Source: Owenia fusiformis (taxonomy: Eukaryota; Annelida; Polychaeta; Sabellida; Oweniidae). Taken from it: a stretch of DNA of 64,000 bases. The position numbers were made by a program, and so were the translations under genes. The notes beneath the pieces were generated by a model, which saw only the letters and a program-made list of their open reading frames with translations, was not told the DNA's origin and did not search any database. This document shows, piece after piece, positions 1 through 39,770 of the stretch. The stretch is taken from positions 28,768,005 through 28,832,004 of the forward strand of contig CAIIXF020000008.1 in NCBI GenBank assembly GCA_903813345.2, given 5' to 3'. Within the stretch, counting starts at the first letter, position 1; every line of letters begins with the position of its first letter.

Positions 1-693
1 TGTGAATACAACAACAACAATACCTAGTTGTTTGATTGTGATGGTAGTTGGATTTGATGTTACAGTTGGAGGAACCTCTACTTCAATTTCAAACTAGCCT
101 GATGGTGTTGCAACTGGTACCAGGAAAACGAATGTGTGGTTTAATGAAGGTCAGAAGACTGCTGAAACCCTGTCATAAGAAATACCAACAAAGCAAACAG
201 GTGCCATGCCTTTGAGGCAAGTTATAAAATTCTTAGATTCGATACCTGACTTTAATGCAATCATTAGTTAGTCTTAAGACAAAGTATTGAAAGGTCAACA
301 TAGTTACGCTATAAAATCACATGGGCACAATGTTACTTCTTTATCAGCTATCTTGACAGTAGGTTTCACCACTTATTTTGGACCAGACTCTATCCCAGTC
401 ACTGGTGTTACACCGCTATGGTAATGAGGACTTGATATTAACCAGGAACTTGAAGGGCAGCAGATGATATTAGGCAGACTTTGAAGCAGTTTTTCTTAAC
501 ACCACTGTACAATACTGATAAGCTGGTCCTTTAAACCCTGCAAAACGTTTGTCATGCAACTAGACATGTAATCATTACCTTAATTCACTCAAGAATTCTT
601 AAATTAAGGCTATTTATCAACTATTTAAAGAAATGATTGAATCAATCAAATTCAATGATAAACATAAATTATCAATAGAAAACTAGTCGTATC
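1..693. other. Unassigned AT-rich sequence
   Basis: No exon, RNA gene or clear repeat is supported here. It lies just downstream of the stop codon of the minus-strand gene ending at 694 and may contain its 3' UTR. Confidence 0.4.
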
Positions 694-2112
694 TTAACAG
701 GAAAAACTGCTTCCGCCACAAAGGCCACACATCTGAGCTGTTTCAGTTAACCTGTACTTCCCGCAGTCACTGCACTGGGGCGACACTCTACTGTGAAATA
801 CTGTAAATAGCAAGTCATCATAACCCCCCATTTCCCCATACATATATATAACAATTAACTAAGTGTTTATTACATTTATAAATGATTTGTAATCATAGTA
901 CTTATCATAACTTTATTAATAACCAAGAGACAGACCATATATAACAACAAAAGTCAATTAATAAACATAATTGCCAAAACTAAATGACTCACGATACCAG
1001 ATGACCAGACTGATGCCTTGGAGATGCCCGATGCACTCCTTTAGCTGGACCTAAAAAAATGAAGAATATTAAGTACGGGCAACACCTCAACATATTTTGA
1101 GTATGAGTAGTCACACAAACATATTCATGCGTCATATCCATAAATATATAATATTAATATGTAAATGTAATAATAAATCCACCATAGCATTAGTATGTAT
1201 CCAACAGACTGACAGAAGTCAGTCTGTTATGATATACTACTTTCCTGTGGAAATTGCAGTGAAATTTTTTGCACAAAATTATCAATTAGAGGAACCATTT
1301 CTTCAATAAAATAAGCATTACAAAATTTCAATTAAGTAGTAAGGTACAATTAAATGCAATAAAAAGTAACACAGCATATTGTCAAGTGGAAATAAGGCTA
1401 GTTGAAGTAAAAATGTGCAAATTAATTTTACCAAATCGGCCATTTTGAATAGCACTTCCTATGTAAACAAATATTACAAATTACCAATCTTTAACATAGG
1501 TGCCTTATAGTCTGAATATAATTCAGACTAAATAGGATATAGTCTAACCATAGCATACTAACTGAGCTGGATGATCCAGCATACAAAATACTAGCCTAAA
1601 AGGCCAAAGTCTTTGTTCATTGAATGTAGAAAAATAATCCTGAAACTTCAATTCATGTACTAAGTTTTCATCACGCAAACTATTCCTTCGTGAAGAATAC
1701 AGTAGGAAGACAAAATACCCAATAAAATGTGCAGGGTCAACTCACAAATCCCATTACCATATGGAAATTAGCATATCAAAAATTGGCCAAGGGATACTTA
1801 CAATTATGGAGAATATGGTTAAAACATGGGCTTTCGATAGATCCATTGGAAGGTTAATATAATCGAAACACAGACAACTAGAGTTCATCCCCCTCACTAT
1901 GTATTACTTAGAAAAAAGGTTTGTATTTTTTACATAAGCGATACAGTGACGGGGGGATTTAAATCTTCCTGGGCCTGTGAATCGAAAGCTGAGAATAGTT
2001 CCAAGTTTTTATGAAACATGATAATAATTAAATGTCTATCTAGAAGTAAAACTTACCTGATTATGAAGGTCGCATCGTCCTTTGTCTGGATTCCTGTCTG
2101 GGAACTTTCCAC
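694..2112 (-). CDS. Putative small zinc-ribbon protein, last three exons (COX5B-like at best)
   Basis: Three exons join in one frame on the minus strand: 2057-2112 (donor GTAAGT), 993-1050 (acceptor after a T-run, donor GTGAGT) and 694-800 (acceptor TTTACAG, stop TAA at 694-696). The joined reading contains KECIGHLQGISLVIWYLFHS, then QCSDCGKYR and CGLCGG before the stop. The hydrophobic WYLFH stretch followed by CxxCG resembles the end of cytochrome c oxidase subunit 5B, and the Cys-to-CxxC distance is close to that family's. However, the first CxC pair is reduced to one Cys and there is an extra CxxC tail. The first exon(s) and start codon were not found; they should lie above 2112, where CCAAT and other promoter-like signals occur. 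The splicing is convincing because phases agree, but the family is uncertain. It could be a different zinc-binding protein. Confidence 0.4.
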
Positions 2113-2439
2113 CTTGAAAATCAGACAATCAAGATACTTGAGCTAACTTTTCATGAATGTTTTTCAAGCGTTTAATTCATTTCTATTCCTTGAATCAGTT
2201 AATTAAAAAGAATTGACATCATCATGCCTAATATTCAACATTATATGACTCAATATTCTGGAATATTTCTCAATTCAAGATGGCGGGTTCAATTGCGCCA
2301 TTTCCTTTTTCAGTTCAAACAGCATTTTCTCAACTTTCTTCCAACTAAAGACACCAATATATTGATACATTCAACAAATGGTTAAAATCCAATAGCTAGC
2401 TGAAGAAATAGAGCTCCTAAACCCAAATATAAACGAAAT

Positions 2440-2600
2440 CAGATGTCCTGAAATGAAGTCCACCGCGAGACCAGCTCCTATAGATGTTGCCTACGCCGCA
2501 CTGACGTTGTTTACATCCAGTTGTGTTTTTATATGGGCCAATCACTGTAGTCATGCGCGATTTAACAAGAAAATAGATCGACTCTTATTTGTGATTTTCA
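2440..2600. promoter_or_regulatory. Possible promoter of the minus-strand zinc-ribbon gene
   Basis: A locally CpG-richer stretch (GCCGCACTGACG, ATGCGCG) contains CCAAT on the plus strand at about 2537. It lies upstream of the minus-strand exons. No transcript evidence is available, and the missing first exon of that gene probably lies between here and 2112. Confidence 0.25.
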
Positions 2601-2767
2601 CCTATATGTTCATATTTTACACGTGATTTTTTTATCTAATTGCATTGTGATCAAAACGTTAATTAGTTTTTCTCAAAATATCAATCGATTTATAATTTGA
2701 TTAGAATTATGTCTTAATGATATCGCCAACAGACGCGTAAGGCTACAAAATAAATCGAGTAATCACC

Positions 2768-2789
2768 GCCAAGATGGATAGTGACGTCA
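2768..2789. promoter_or_regulatory. CCAAGATGG plus full CRE site (TGACGTCA)
   Basis: GCCAAGATGG, a YY1-like motif, is followed within 6 bases by the perfect palindromic CRE TGACGTCA at 2782-2789. This pairing is typical of TATA-less animal promoters. It could serve either neighbouring gene. Confidence 0.4.
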
Positions 2790-2887
2790 GAGAAATATTT
2801 AGGCCACGCAAATTAATATGTCTAGTTTTGCAATCAAACTTGCCTGCAACTAGGAAGAACGAAGAGGTCAGATATGTCCATTTATGA
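2774..2887 (+). CDS. Small ORF (37 codons) at the CRE/YY1 motif, doubtful
   Basis: An ATG inside the YY1-like motif opens 37 codons beginning MDSDVREIFRP and ends in TGA at 2885-2887. No family is recognised. It may be an upstream ORF, an alternative first exon, or chance. Confidence 0.12.
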   Translation: MDSDVREIFRPRKLICLVLQSNLPATRKNEEVRYVHL

Positions 2888-2898
2888 TGAAGCTATTA

Positions 2899-3066
2899 TA
2901 AGCTTGTATTCGCGAATGCAACTTTCGGTTGTCGGCTACCGGATACCTACTGTTTTATTGGCATTTCATTTTGGTATGAATAGAACCTGCCACTAAATAG
3001 TTGGTCTGTAGCCCGGGGTCTGTAGTCAACAGCCAGCCGAAAATTACATTCGCGAATACAAGCCTA
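2899..3066. mobile_element. 168-bp MITE, TA target duplication
   Basis: The inverted ends TAAGCTTGTATTCGCGAATG and TAGGCTTGTATTCGCGAATG (one mismatch in 20) continue inward with similarity around the TCGGCTG stretches. TA dinucleotides flank both ends, as for Tc1/mariner-type elements. It has no coding capacity. Confidence 0.7.
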
Positions 3067-3530
3067 TAGAGCTCTATAGCTATACGTTTTACAATTTTTT
3101 CTAGCTTGTATACAACACTGCATTGGCCCCTGATATTGATCGCTGTTGGTTAACCACATAAATTGTTCTGATCATGGCGTACATGGTATGATGCACATAT
3201 TACTTTTGCTTTTAATCAATAACAAAGAACAGTACAATCATACCTTTCATATGTCAGGGAAACGTTTACATCTTTGTAGAATAATACATTACATTTTTAA
3301 TCCTTTATCATGAACCCTTTGGGAGATAATATATTTGAGTTTGTGAAGCATAATGTCAATGGATTTGAACATTGTTACCGTAGGCGTAGCACCCCCGCCC
3401 CCATAACTAATAAAAAATATAACCATGAGATAAGAGAAGAAAAAAGCTTTAAAATGCTTTTAATTTGAAGCTTCTAGCTCTAGTTGCATCAATTTTTGTA
3501 AAATTCAAGATTTTTGGCTTGTTTATGCTA

Positions 3531-4377
3531 CACTCCCCTCCATATGTTTGGCATCCTTAGTTCGCCCATTGAACTACGTGTTAAAGCCTCTTTACCTTTG
3601 AATTTTTATTTACTTAACCTGCGATGAAAATACTTACACTATTGATGGAAACGGAATTTGACTTTATTTCCAATACCTCCAATTTTTCTTAAATTTTTTC
3701 CTCAATTACAATAAGTCGAAAATTGATGATAAATTTGATGAATTTTTGAAAATCGACATTCCCATGTTAACCAATGGGAAATGGAAGGTTTGCCGCAAAT
3801 CATATGACAGAATATCCATCCATCCGATTCCTTGCAAAAAATACTAGTTAGGCAGGTAATTGAATTTACTAACTTTATTTATCAAAAAATTGATATGTTT
3901 CTTCAGGTTCAACAAAGTTATAGGGCTTTAAAGTCAAAATTGTTTTTCAAAAAACCTCTCCCATTTAAATAACACAGGAGGCGAAAAATTATTTTCAAAA
4001 ATGACTTTGAAGCGCTGTAACTTTAGTATTCATCAAATAAACTAAATACTTAGTGTACAAAAAGGTGAGACAATTCGATTTTCTATATAAAAATATTTTT
4101 TGCCCAATCTTTTACTGAAAGGATATCCTGATTTCTGATTTGCCCCGAACCCTTCATTTCCCATTGGATTACATGGGAATTGGGAATGTCGATTATAAAA
4201 AAATCATCAAATTTATCATCAATTTTCGACCTATTGTAATTGAGGAAAAAAATTGAGAAAATTTGGAGGTATTGAAAATGAAGTCTAGTTACTTCTCCAT
4301 CAATATGATTAGTTATTTTATCGCCGGTTAAGTAAATAAAAATTCAGCTAGGGTTGCCAAACTTATGGAGGGGAGTG
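3531..4377. mobile_element. 847-bp inverted-repeat element, TA target duplication
   Basis: The ends CACTCCCCTCCATATGTTTG and CACTCCCCTCCATAAGTTTG (read inward) are flanked by TA at 3529-3530 and 4378-4379. The arms stay similar for about 230-260 bp (for example the TTATTTACTTAACC stretch and the AATGTCGAT/ATCGACATT stretches). This is a non-autonomous Tc1/mariner-like foldback element with no transposase ORF. Confidence 0.8.
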
Positions 4378-4379
4378 TA

Positions 4380-5479
4380 CAATCGCACTCCACTGACTGA
4401 AAACCGAAATTCTTTGGCGATGGCACCCCCCCCCCCGTTGACTGAAAGCTGGCTACGCCCCTGCTGTTGTCTACAATATTGCCAACTCCACCCAGCCTGA
4501 ATCAGTTGGAGTTGATGGACCGGAGGTGATGCTATGAGGATCTAAAGGCATTTTGGGAGCTACTGTGGCCTCCTGGTAGTCTAGCTACAAGCCTTTGTAA
4601 GCCCTAGGAAAACAGCTTGTTTGTTACCTAAATTGCTTACTCAATTTCATGTGGGGCAAAACTAGATTTTGGTCCTCAAAAAATGGGGGGGGGGGGTGTG
4701 CCCCTGCCTCCGAACCCCACCACCCCCAGATCCGTCAGCAGTGGGTTTGTCACTGATATGAATTATAATTTTGTTGAAATCTGAGACTCAGGGTTGAACA
4801 GACATATAATAAATCTCTGGGTTGAACTATTGTAAAATAACTCGACATGGTGAATGTGCACAGTCAGCACCATCTATCTAATATCTAATAAAATAGAATG
4901 AAGTCCGGTAACTTAGAAAAAAGAAAATTCTAAATATTTTTTCTCATGCCAGATGCTCAGTGATATCTTATGTTTATTCAACTTTCATATATTTGTAACT
5001 TGTCAGAATCTTTTTTTACAGATTTCTTGACGATCTATAAATAGATATGATGTCATGTCCATGAGCAGAGTTTTGGCCCAAAAAAAGTAAGAAATTTGTG
5101 CTTCAAGCTCAATATCTCATGCCAACGACCAGTATTGAGACTCAATTGAAGTTAAAAAATAAGGTAAAATATACACCAACTCAGTGATTATGACCAAACA
5201 AAAACGGGAGTCCAAACCGGAAGTCAAAGAGTAACCGCACTTTATCTGAAGATTGATAGTGCTCACTGTGTGACTGTGTCACAATTTAATTGTTATCATA
5301 CAAAATCCTGAAAAGATGTATGTATTTTGCTTCTGTTCATATCAGGGGAAATTCAATGGCTTGTGTGCACAGACATGTAATTTCCAGTAGATGTTTGTTA
5401 ATCCTTCTGATGAATATATTATTTTTCTTGGCCTTGGTTGGTTTGTTGATTTTGTTTCCTCAAAGGAAAATGTAGTCCC
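4380..5479. other. Intergenic sequence with a 12-G run
   Basis: No exon is recognised. Poly-C/poly-G tracts (about 4427 and 4685-4696) and the GGCTACGCCCC stretch look like remnants of dispersed repeats. The stretch leads into the PLEKHD1 promoter. Confidence 0.4.
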
Positions 5480-5639
5480 GACGGCCTATTTATAGATCAA
5501 TGACGTCAGACTAGATTTGTCGAAATCCCGCGAGAAAATATGAGATTTCTTTAAAGCAGGAAGTTGGATTATTTCCAGATTCTCAAAATTTAAATGAGCT
5601 TGAGATATTAGGATTTATTCACACCGAAATATCAATATA
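5480..5639 (+). promoter_or_regulatory. PLEKHD1 5' region with CRE site
   Basis: A perfect TGACGTCA lies at 5501-5508, 132 bases before the proposed start codon. It is followed by a short CpG-containing stretch (CCCGCGAG). No TATA box is placed convincingly. This is the natural promoter/5' UTR position for the gene starting at 5640. Confidence 0.45.
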
Positions 5640-34182
<28,543 letters not shown>

Positions 34183-34525
34183 TTTTATCAAAACTAAGGA
34201 ATTTAGAGCATTGAGGACTTATCTGAATTTTTGCCAAAACATCGAACGTTTTACAGAGCTCTGAAGAATTAGTTCTTATTTTTAGTCATAACTTAGGAAT
34301 TTGCATTGTCCATATTCGAACAAAACATGTACATGTATAAATTGTGACCTGACCCATGCAAATCATTGCCAAAACTTCTGGCAATGACATATTAAATGGG
34401 CAAAAACACTGAATGGAAACGGTGCTATGTTCATTGGATAACTGAATTATAGTGACTTATTTTCAACCATAAAGAAATTGAAAAATTCTATTCTTCATAA
34501 AGTACATGTAGGGTAATCTTCACCT

Positions 34526-34713
34526 CAAGGAGGATTGGCTCCCAGAATGCAACACCGATATTCTGCAAAACAATCACCTAGCGATAGCTTTGTTGGAGAG
34601 TATCGGGTCATTCTCCATGCAGTCGTACAAATTATACAGACACGAATAGCAAATGACGCATGCGTGGAGATTAAAGAATATCGAGTTGGAACCCTGGCTT
34701 CCAATCCTCCTTG
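34526..34713. mobile_element. 188-bp MITE with 9-bp target duplication TCTTCACCT
   Basis: Inverted ends CAAGGAGGATTGG / CCAATCCTCCTTG are flanked by TCTTCACCT at 34517-34525 and 34714-34722. The 9-bp duplication suggests a Mutator-like element. The CAAGG terminus would also suit hAT. It lies in the presumed 3' UTR of the long PLEKHD1 form. Confidence 0.8.
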
Positions 34714-35220
34714 TCTTCACCTTATGAACTCCACAAGTATGACACAACAATTAGAAATTGGTGCTAACATAGCTTTCTAATACACATTTGCAGTTTGCAC
34801 CTGTATATATGACACACGGGCCTATAATAGGTTCAAATATACTAGGGGTATTGTCACCCATGGGACATGCCAAGAGATTTTGCATGTAAAATGTAAGCAT
34901 TTGTTACATCTACTGTCCATTTGCCCCTTAGTTACTGAAAAAGGGGTCATTGCAAAATAAGTTTCCATTTTAATAAACATTGAAACTAGTACCAAAAAAT
35001 TGGCATCTTTTACGCATTTTCTCCCAACTTTCAACCAGTTCTTTGCATCTACATCAATATTTTCCACAGGGGCTTCAAATTTGACAATTGTAGCCCAAAA
35101 TCACTTGAAAAGAGCTCAAAATGGTGAAAACTGCATGATTTACATTTTTGATTACGGGAGAGGTTGTAATGCAGCTCATTCATTTCAACCCATATGTAGA
35201 GTTTGTACAGCATTGACTAT

Positions 35221-35445
35221 GTCTGATAATGCCTCTAGTATACCCCTATCATGGAAAGATAGGCATTGAAATGTCTGATAATGCCTCCAGTATACCTCTA
35301 TCATGGAAAGATAGGCATTGAAATGTCTGATAATGCCTCCAGTATACCCCTATCATGGAAAGATAGGCATTGAAATGTCTGATAATGTCTGATAATGCCT
35401 CTAGTATACCCCTATCATGGAAAGATAGGCATTGAAATGCACAAT
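35221..35445. repeat. 52-bp tandem repeat, 4 copies
   Basis: The unit is TCTGATAATGCCTCTAGTAT...CATGGAAAGATAGGCATTGAAATG. The last copy has an extra TCTGATAATG. Confidence 0.92.
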
Positions 35446-36049
35446 GTACATAGTGTACATTGAACACTGTATATTGACATAGCATAAATATAACATCATA
35501 ATTATTTAAACTAGTCGGAAGTTCATCATTTTAGTTTTTTTGATATTCTAGATTTCCATAGAGTTAACACCTTTAGTTGTATAGACTTTTTAAGTCATCT
35601 GAAACTGGTTACATTTTCTGATGATAGATGGCACTGTATGTTAAACTGTAGCAGTAATCCTGAAATCCTCTTGAGATACATTGAAGTAGCATGGACACAT
35701 AAAAATGTATTTCCCAGTGAAAGTTAGAATGCTGGCCACATGCTTTGTATCTGTTATTGAACATTTTGTACAGATATGGAAAAATTTCCCGCATAGCTTC
35801 ATACAAAATGTTTCATGTTGATCCATGGTTTTTCATATTAGAGAATGTTGACAATTTTCTCATGCATATATATAGAAAATATTTTTTATTCAAAAAGTTT
35901 TCATTTACATAGTTTTATGTATTTGTATTGTTATACACTGTAGTAATTTATATACAAATTGGGATCGCTGTTTATGTATGATACATGCAAATTTAGTAAT
36001 TATGAGAGACTCCATAAATCAATTCACTGTATTCTTGATATTCTTGGTC
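35446..36049. other. Unassigned AT-rich sequence
   Basis: No exon or repeat structure was recognised between the 52-bp array and the next array. Confidence 0.4.
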
Positions 36050-36437
36050 AATCATACATAATGTTAAAAACTAAGTGTTTTCATGAAAAGCTTCATAATT
36101 CATCCAAAATTGTTATAACTTAGTTTGTAATCATGAAGGCTTGGTAAATCATACAAAATTGTTAAAACTTTGTATTCATGAAAGGCTTCATAATTCATCC
36201 GAAATTGTTAAAACTTAGTATGTACATGTATACATGAAGGCTTGGCAAATCGTACAGAATCGTTAAATTTTAAGTATGTATTCAAGAAAGGCTTCATAAT
36301 TCATCCAAAATCGTAGAACTAAGTATGCATTCATGAAAGGTTTGTTAAATCATACAAAATTGTAAAAACTTTGTATTCATGAAAGGCTATAATTCATCGA
36401 AAATTGTTAAAACTTAGTATGTATTCATGAAGGCTTG
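36050..36437. repeat. Degenerate array interrupted by the 7.7-kb element, left part
   Basis: Alternating units TCATGAAAGGCTTCATAATT...TTGTTAAAAC and ATGAAGGCTTGGTAAATCAT...TTGTTAAAAC form a dimer of roughly 90 bp. The array resumes at 44172. Confidence 0.88.
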
Positions 36438-36600
36438 TACTCGGGGTGGAAGGTGTGAGAATAGTGCAAGAAATGACTTTGTGAGCTGGATGGAGTTTCT
36501 CTGTATTTTTCATTCTATTAGGGTTTCCTGCATAAGGGATTTCGCCTGCGAAGCATACAACTCTTGCGAACATATCTAAATACTGGTCCAAAGAAGACAT
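36438..36600 (-). pseudogene. Outward-reading terminal ORF, left end of the element
   Basis: Starting at ATG 36600 (minus), the frame reads MSSLDQYLDMFARVV, CFAGEIPYAG, PNRMKNTEK, HPAHKVI and runs through the element's terminus. The mirror copy at the right end keeps the same frame. No family is recognised. It may be a conserved terminal exon or merely sequence under TIR homogenisation. Confidence 0.35.
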
Positions 36601-38028
36601 ACCTTAAATTTTTTAGAAAAAATGGCTAAAAATGGAAATTACAAAAAGTCAAAATGTTCAACTCAAACAAAGTTGTAGCTATTCTATACCAATATTATGT
36701 GTTATGTAAGGTTTCTCAAATGTTTCAGGACCTTCATTAGTGAACTAGTGTCTAGAAATAAGATAATTAAGGATAAAATTTGGCATTTTTGATCATTTTT
36801 GCTTTCAGCAGTAACATATAGTTCCTTATATCTTGGGTTTAATGCTGACTGGTTGTTGCAATTTTGATCAAATCTGTTCTTGAACATGTATTCTTCCATT
36901 TAAGATACAAAAAATGTATATTGGACCACCAATGGTCATATTAGAGCTTTCAGATCTCCCCTACCCCATTTATTATAAATAATTACCGAAACATATGAAA
37001 AAGTAAAATAACTTGAATTTATAAACTTTAACAATCTTTTAGCTATTCTATATCAATATTATGTGTTATTTAGTGTTTTTCAAATATATCAGAACCTTTA
37101 TTGGTATACTAGTGCCTAGAAATGAGACATTTAAGGACAAAACTTTGCAGTTTTTAATCATTTTAGCTTTCAGCACTAACATATAGTTCCTCATATATAG
37201 ATTTTATGCTTACTCGTTGTTGCAATTTTAATCAAATCTGTTCTTGTGCATGTCTTCTTCTATTTAAGGTATAGAAAATGTATAGTGGACCACCGATGGT
37301 CATATTAGAGCTTCCAGATCTCCCCTACCCCATTTGTCATGAAAAATTAAAGAAAAATATGAAAATATAAAATAACTTGAAATTATAAACAAGTTTTACA
37401 AAGTTGTAGCTGTTCTATATCAATATTATGTGTTATTTAATGCTTTTAAGATATTTCAGAACCTTTATTGGTAAACTAATGCCTAGAAATGAGACATTTA
37501 AGGACAAATCGTGGCATTTTTTACCATTTTCGCTCTCAGCAATAACGTATAGGTCCTTATATCTTGAGTTTCATGCTGACAGGTTGGTGCATTCGTGGTC
37601 AAATCTGTTCTTGTACATGTCTTCTTCCATTTAGGATATAAAAAATATATATTGGACAATCAATGTTCATATTAGAGCTTTCATATCTCCCCTACCCCAT
37701 TTATAATGTAAATGAAAAAGTAATTTCAAAACATAAACTTTAGCAAAAGTGTAGCTATTCTCTATCAATACTATGTATTATTTAATGTAACCAAATGAAT
37801 TACAGTCTAAAGTTTATAGACAAAATTTGGCATTTTTAGCATTCTGCTTTTAACAGTAGCATATAATTTTCCACAATTATAATTCTTTGATGATAGTTGA
37901 TATATGTTTTTTTTATTGAATCTGTCTTCTTTGATTTAAGTTATAGAAAATGTATGTATAAGATCTCCCCTCCACCATTTAATAAGAAAACCAACAAAAA
38001 TGTTATTATTATTGCATGTTAATATTCT

Positions 38029-38791
38029 TAAAGGTGCATTACACCAAAGGTTTCTCCCCCAGACAATCCATGGTGTCCTATTGTTCTTGCTCATATAATA
38101 TCTAACATACCATGGATATATCTTGAGAATAACTTTTGGGCATATTATTGCCGAAATATTGAAATAATCAACAGAACAACCAACCTCCAGAATTAAACAC
38201 AATCGATTCCTCGGCTAGCGAGGGGAATCCCCATTGAGTCACACACGCGCCCACAAGCGCCTTGAACCAGGCAGCCAATCGGGTTCATGATAAACGAATC
38301 CAACGACCAATCAGATAACAGGAGGACTTTCCCGGTATATTCAATCTTCAGATTGAATTATATATCTTTTATTGAGTTTTTAGATGTCATATCATGACAT
38401 ATTAGTCACTAAGGTAGAGCAGTTCTTCCCATTGTCGAGTTGAAGAACTGGTATCTTTATCCTGGCTAGAACCATAGACATTTCTAGCCAGCGCCAGCCT
38501 TTTATCGAGTTAGCAGCACTCTAGTAATCGCCGGTATAGGTCAGCAGTCATAGGTCAAAGAACAATCACAAGAAGTGCTGTGACCTGGGTTTGAACCCAA
38601 GACCTCTACTTCTACTTTAAAATTAATTTCTGCGAAAATAATTAGATTGGCCAGCACAATCGCAAAAATTTACAATGAAAGTTGGCGATTTGGGACTTCT
38701 TCTTTGGTAAGTGAATATGTGGTGAAACTCAATATGCAAAAAAGTCCAGAGGGGTCTTGATTGTGCTATCATATGGTATAGTGACTCTTTA
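38029..38791. mobile_element. About 760-bp inserted element with imperfect CTTAAAG ends
   Basis: CTTAAAGGTGCATTACACC and, inverted, CTTAAAGAGTCACTATACC bound a segment of different composition (CGCGCCC, CGGCTAGCGAGGGG) that interrupts the 365-bp repeats. It contains a GGTTTGAACCC stretch resembling a tRNA T-arm and several hairpins. No clear target duplication was found. Confidence 0.5.
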
Positions 38792-39307
38792 AGCTTTTCA
38801 AAAGTTTAGCACATTTATAAGCACACTATTATCAAAAATGACACATAAATGGGCAACCTGACAAATTTTTTACTTTCAGCAATAATTGTTTATATTTTTA
38901 GTTGAATGGTGATTAGTTGATATATTTTAGATCATATATATTCAATTATGTGTCTTGTTATCTTCAAAGCATAGACAATGTGTTTTAAACACAAATGTAC
39001 ATATTAAAGATAAAATTACTACACTACCATATTTTTAAAAGATTGCTCAAAAATAGAATAGTGTGAAATAATTTTGTAATTTCACATTTTAATCTGATAT
39101 GAATAAAAGAATATGTCTATATATAAACATGATTGTTCACAACTCTCGAACTTAATCCAGCAACAGCCTGATTTTCATATCTCCCTGGTTCTATGTTAGA
39201 GCTGCATTTCAGTCATTTTAAATGTCTAAGTTGCTCATAACACCACAAGCTATATATTCAGATATGTATGATCTCTAAATAATTTTTATAGTTCTGAGAA
39301 ACTCATC

Positions 39308-39770
39308 CTAAAATATTGTCCAACGATGTGCACTTGTGTTGTTTATTGCCACATGGACAGGTAGCAATACTACACCCTTGACTAGAAACTTTGTATTTGC
39401 AATTTTTTTTGCCTTTTGCCTTTTTACATTTTCGAATTGCCAAGGACATATGTTTCTTGCATTGCTACGAGGGTTTGTTTGTGAGTACTGGTACAAGACA
39501 TCCATCTTTGATATATCTTCAAATAGGTATTGCACTTTGAGATTCATAGTAATTTAGAATGCTTACTTGAAGGACATAAGAAACTTGAAGAGCTCATTTT
39601 AACTCTCATCCTTCTTTGCAAGCAACATTCTGTATCATCAGACTGAATACAAATTCGCTCAACATTGAATTCCTTTGTCTTGTCTGCAGCACTGTAGTAG
39701 ACATTGGCCATAAGGAGAGTGTCAACTTCTTCATGATCAGTATTTGATAGCTAGATTGTTGCAACTATCG
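39308..39770 (-). pseudogene. Decayed ORF of a repeated invertebrate transposon-type protein
   Basis: In shifting minus-strand frames the segment reads DHEEVDTLLMANVYYSAA, ICIQSDDTECCLQRRMR, then MNLKVQYLFEDISKMDVLYQ and, after a frameshift, a Cys-rich GCSIATCPCGNKQHKC. The HEE(A/V)DTLL...S(D/P)DT(D/E) pattern recalls uncharacterised, multicopy invertebrate proteins that carry an acidic nuclease-like core and a Cys-rich tail. At least two frame breaks are present, so this copy is non-functional. It is probably what remains of the element's own gene. Family naming is from memory of the pattern. Confidence 0.4.

Noticed and set aside
38411-38612. Possible tRNA gene (GGTAGAGCAG and GGTTTGAACCC)
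   Set aside because: The two boxes are about 180 bp apart and no cloverleaf can be formed. At most it is a SINE-like remnant inside the inserted element.
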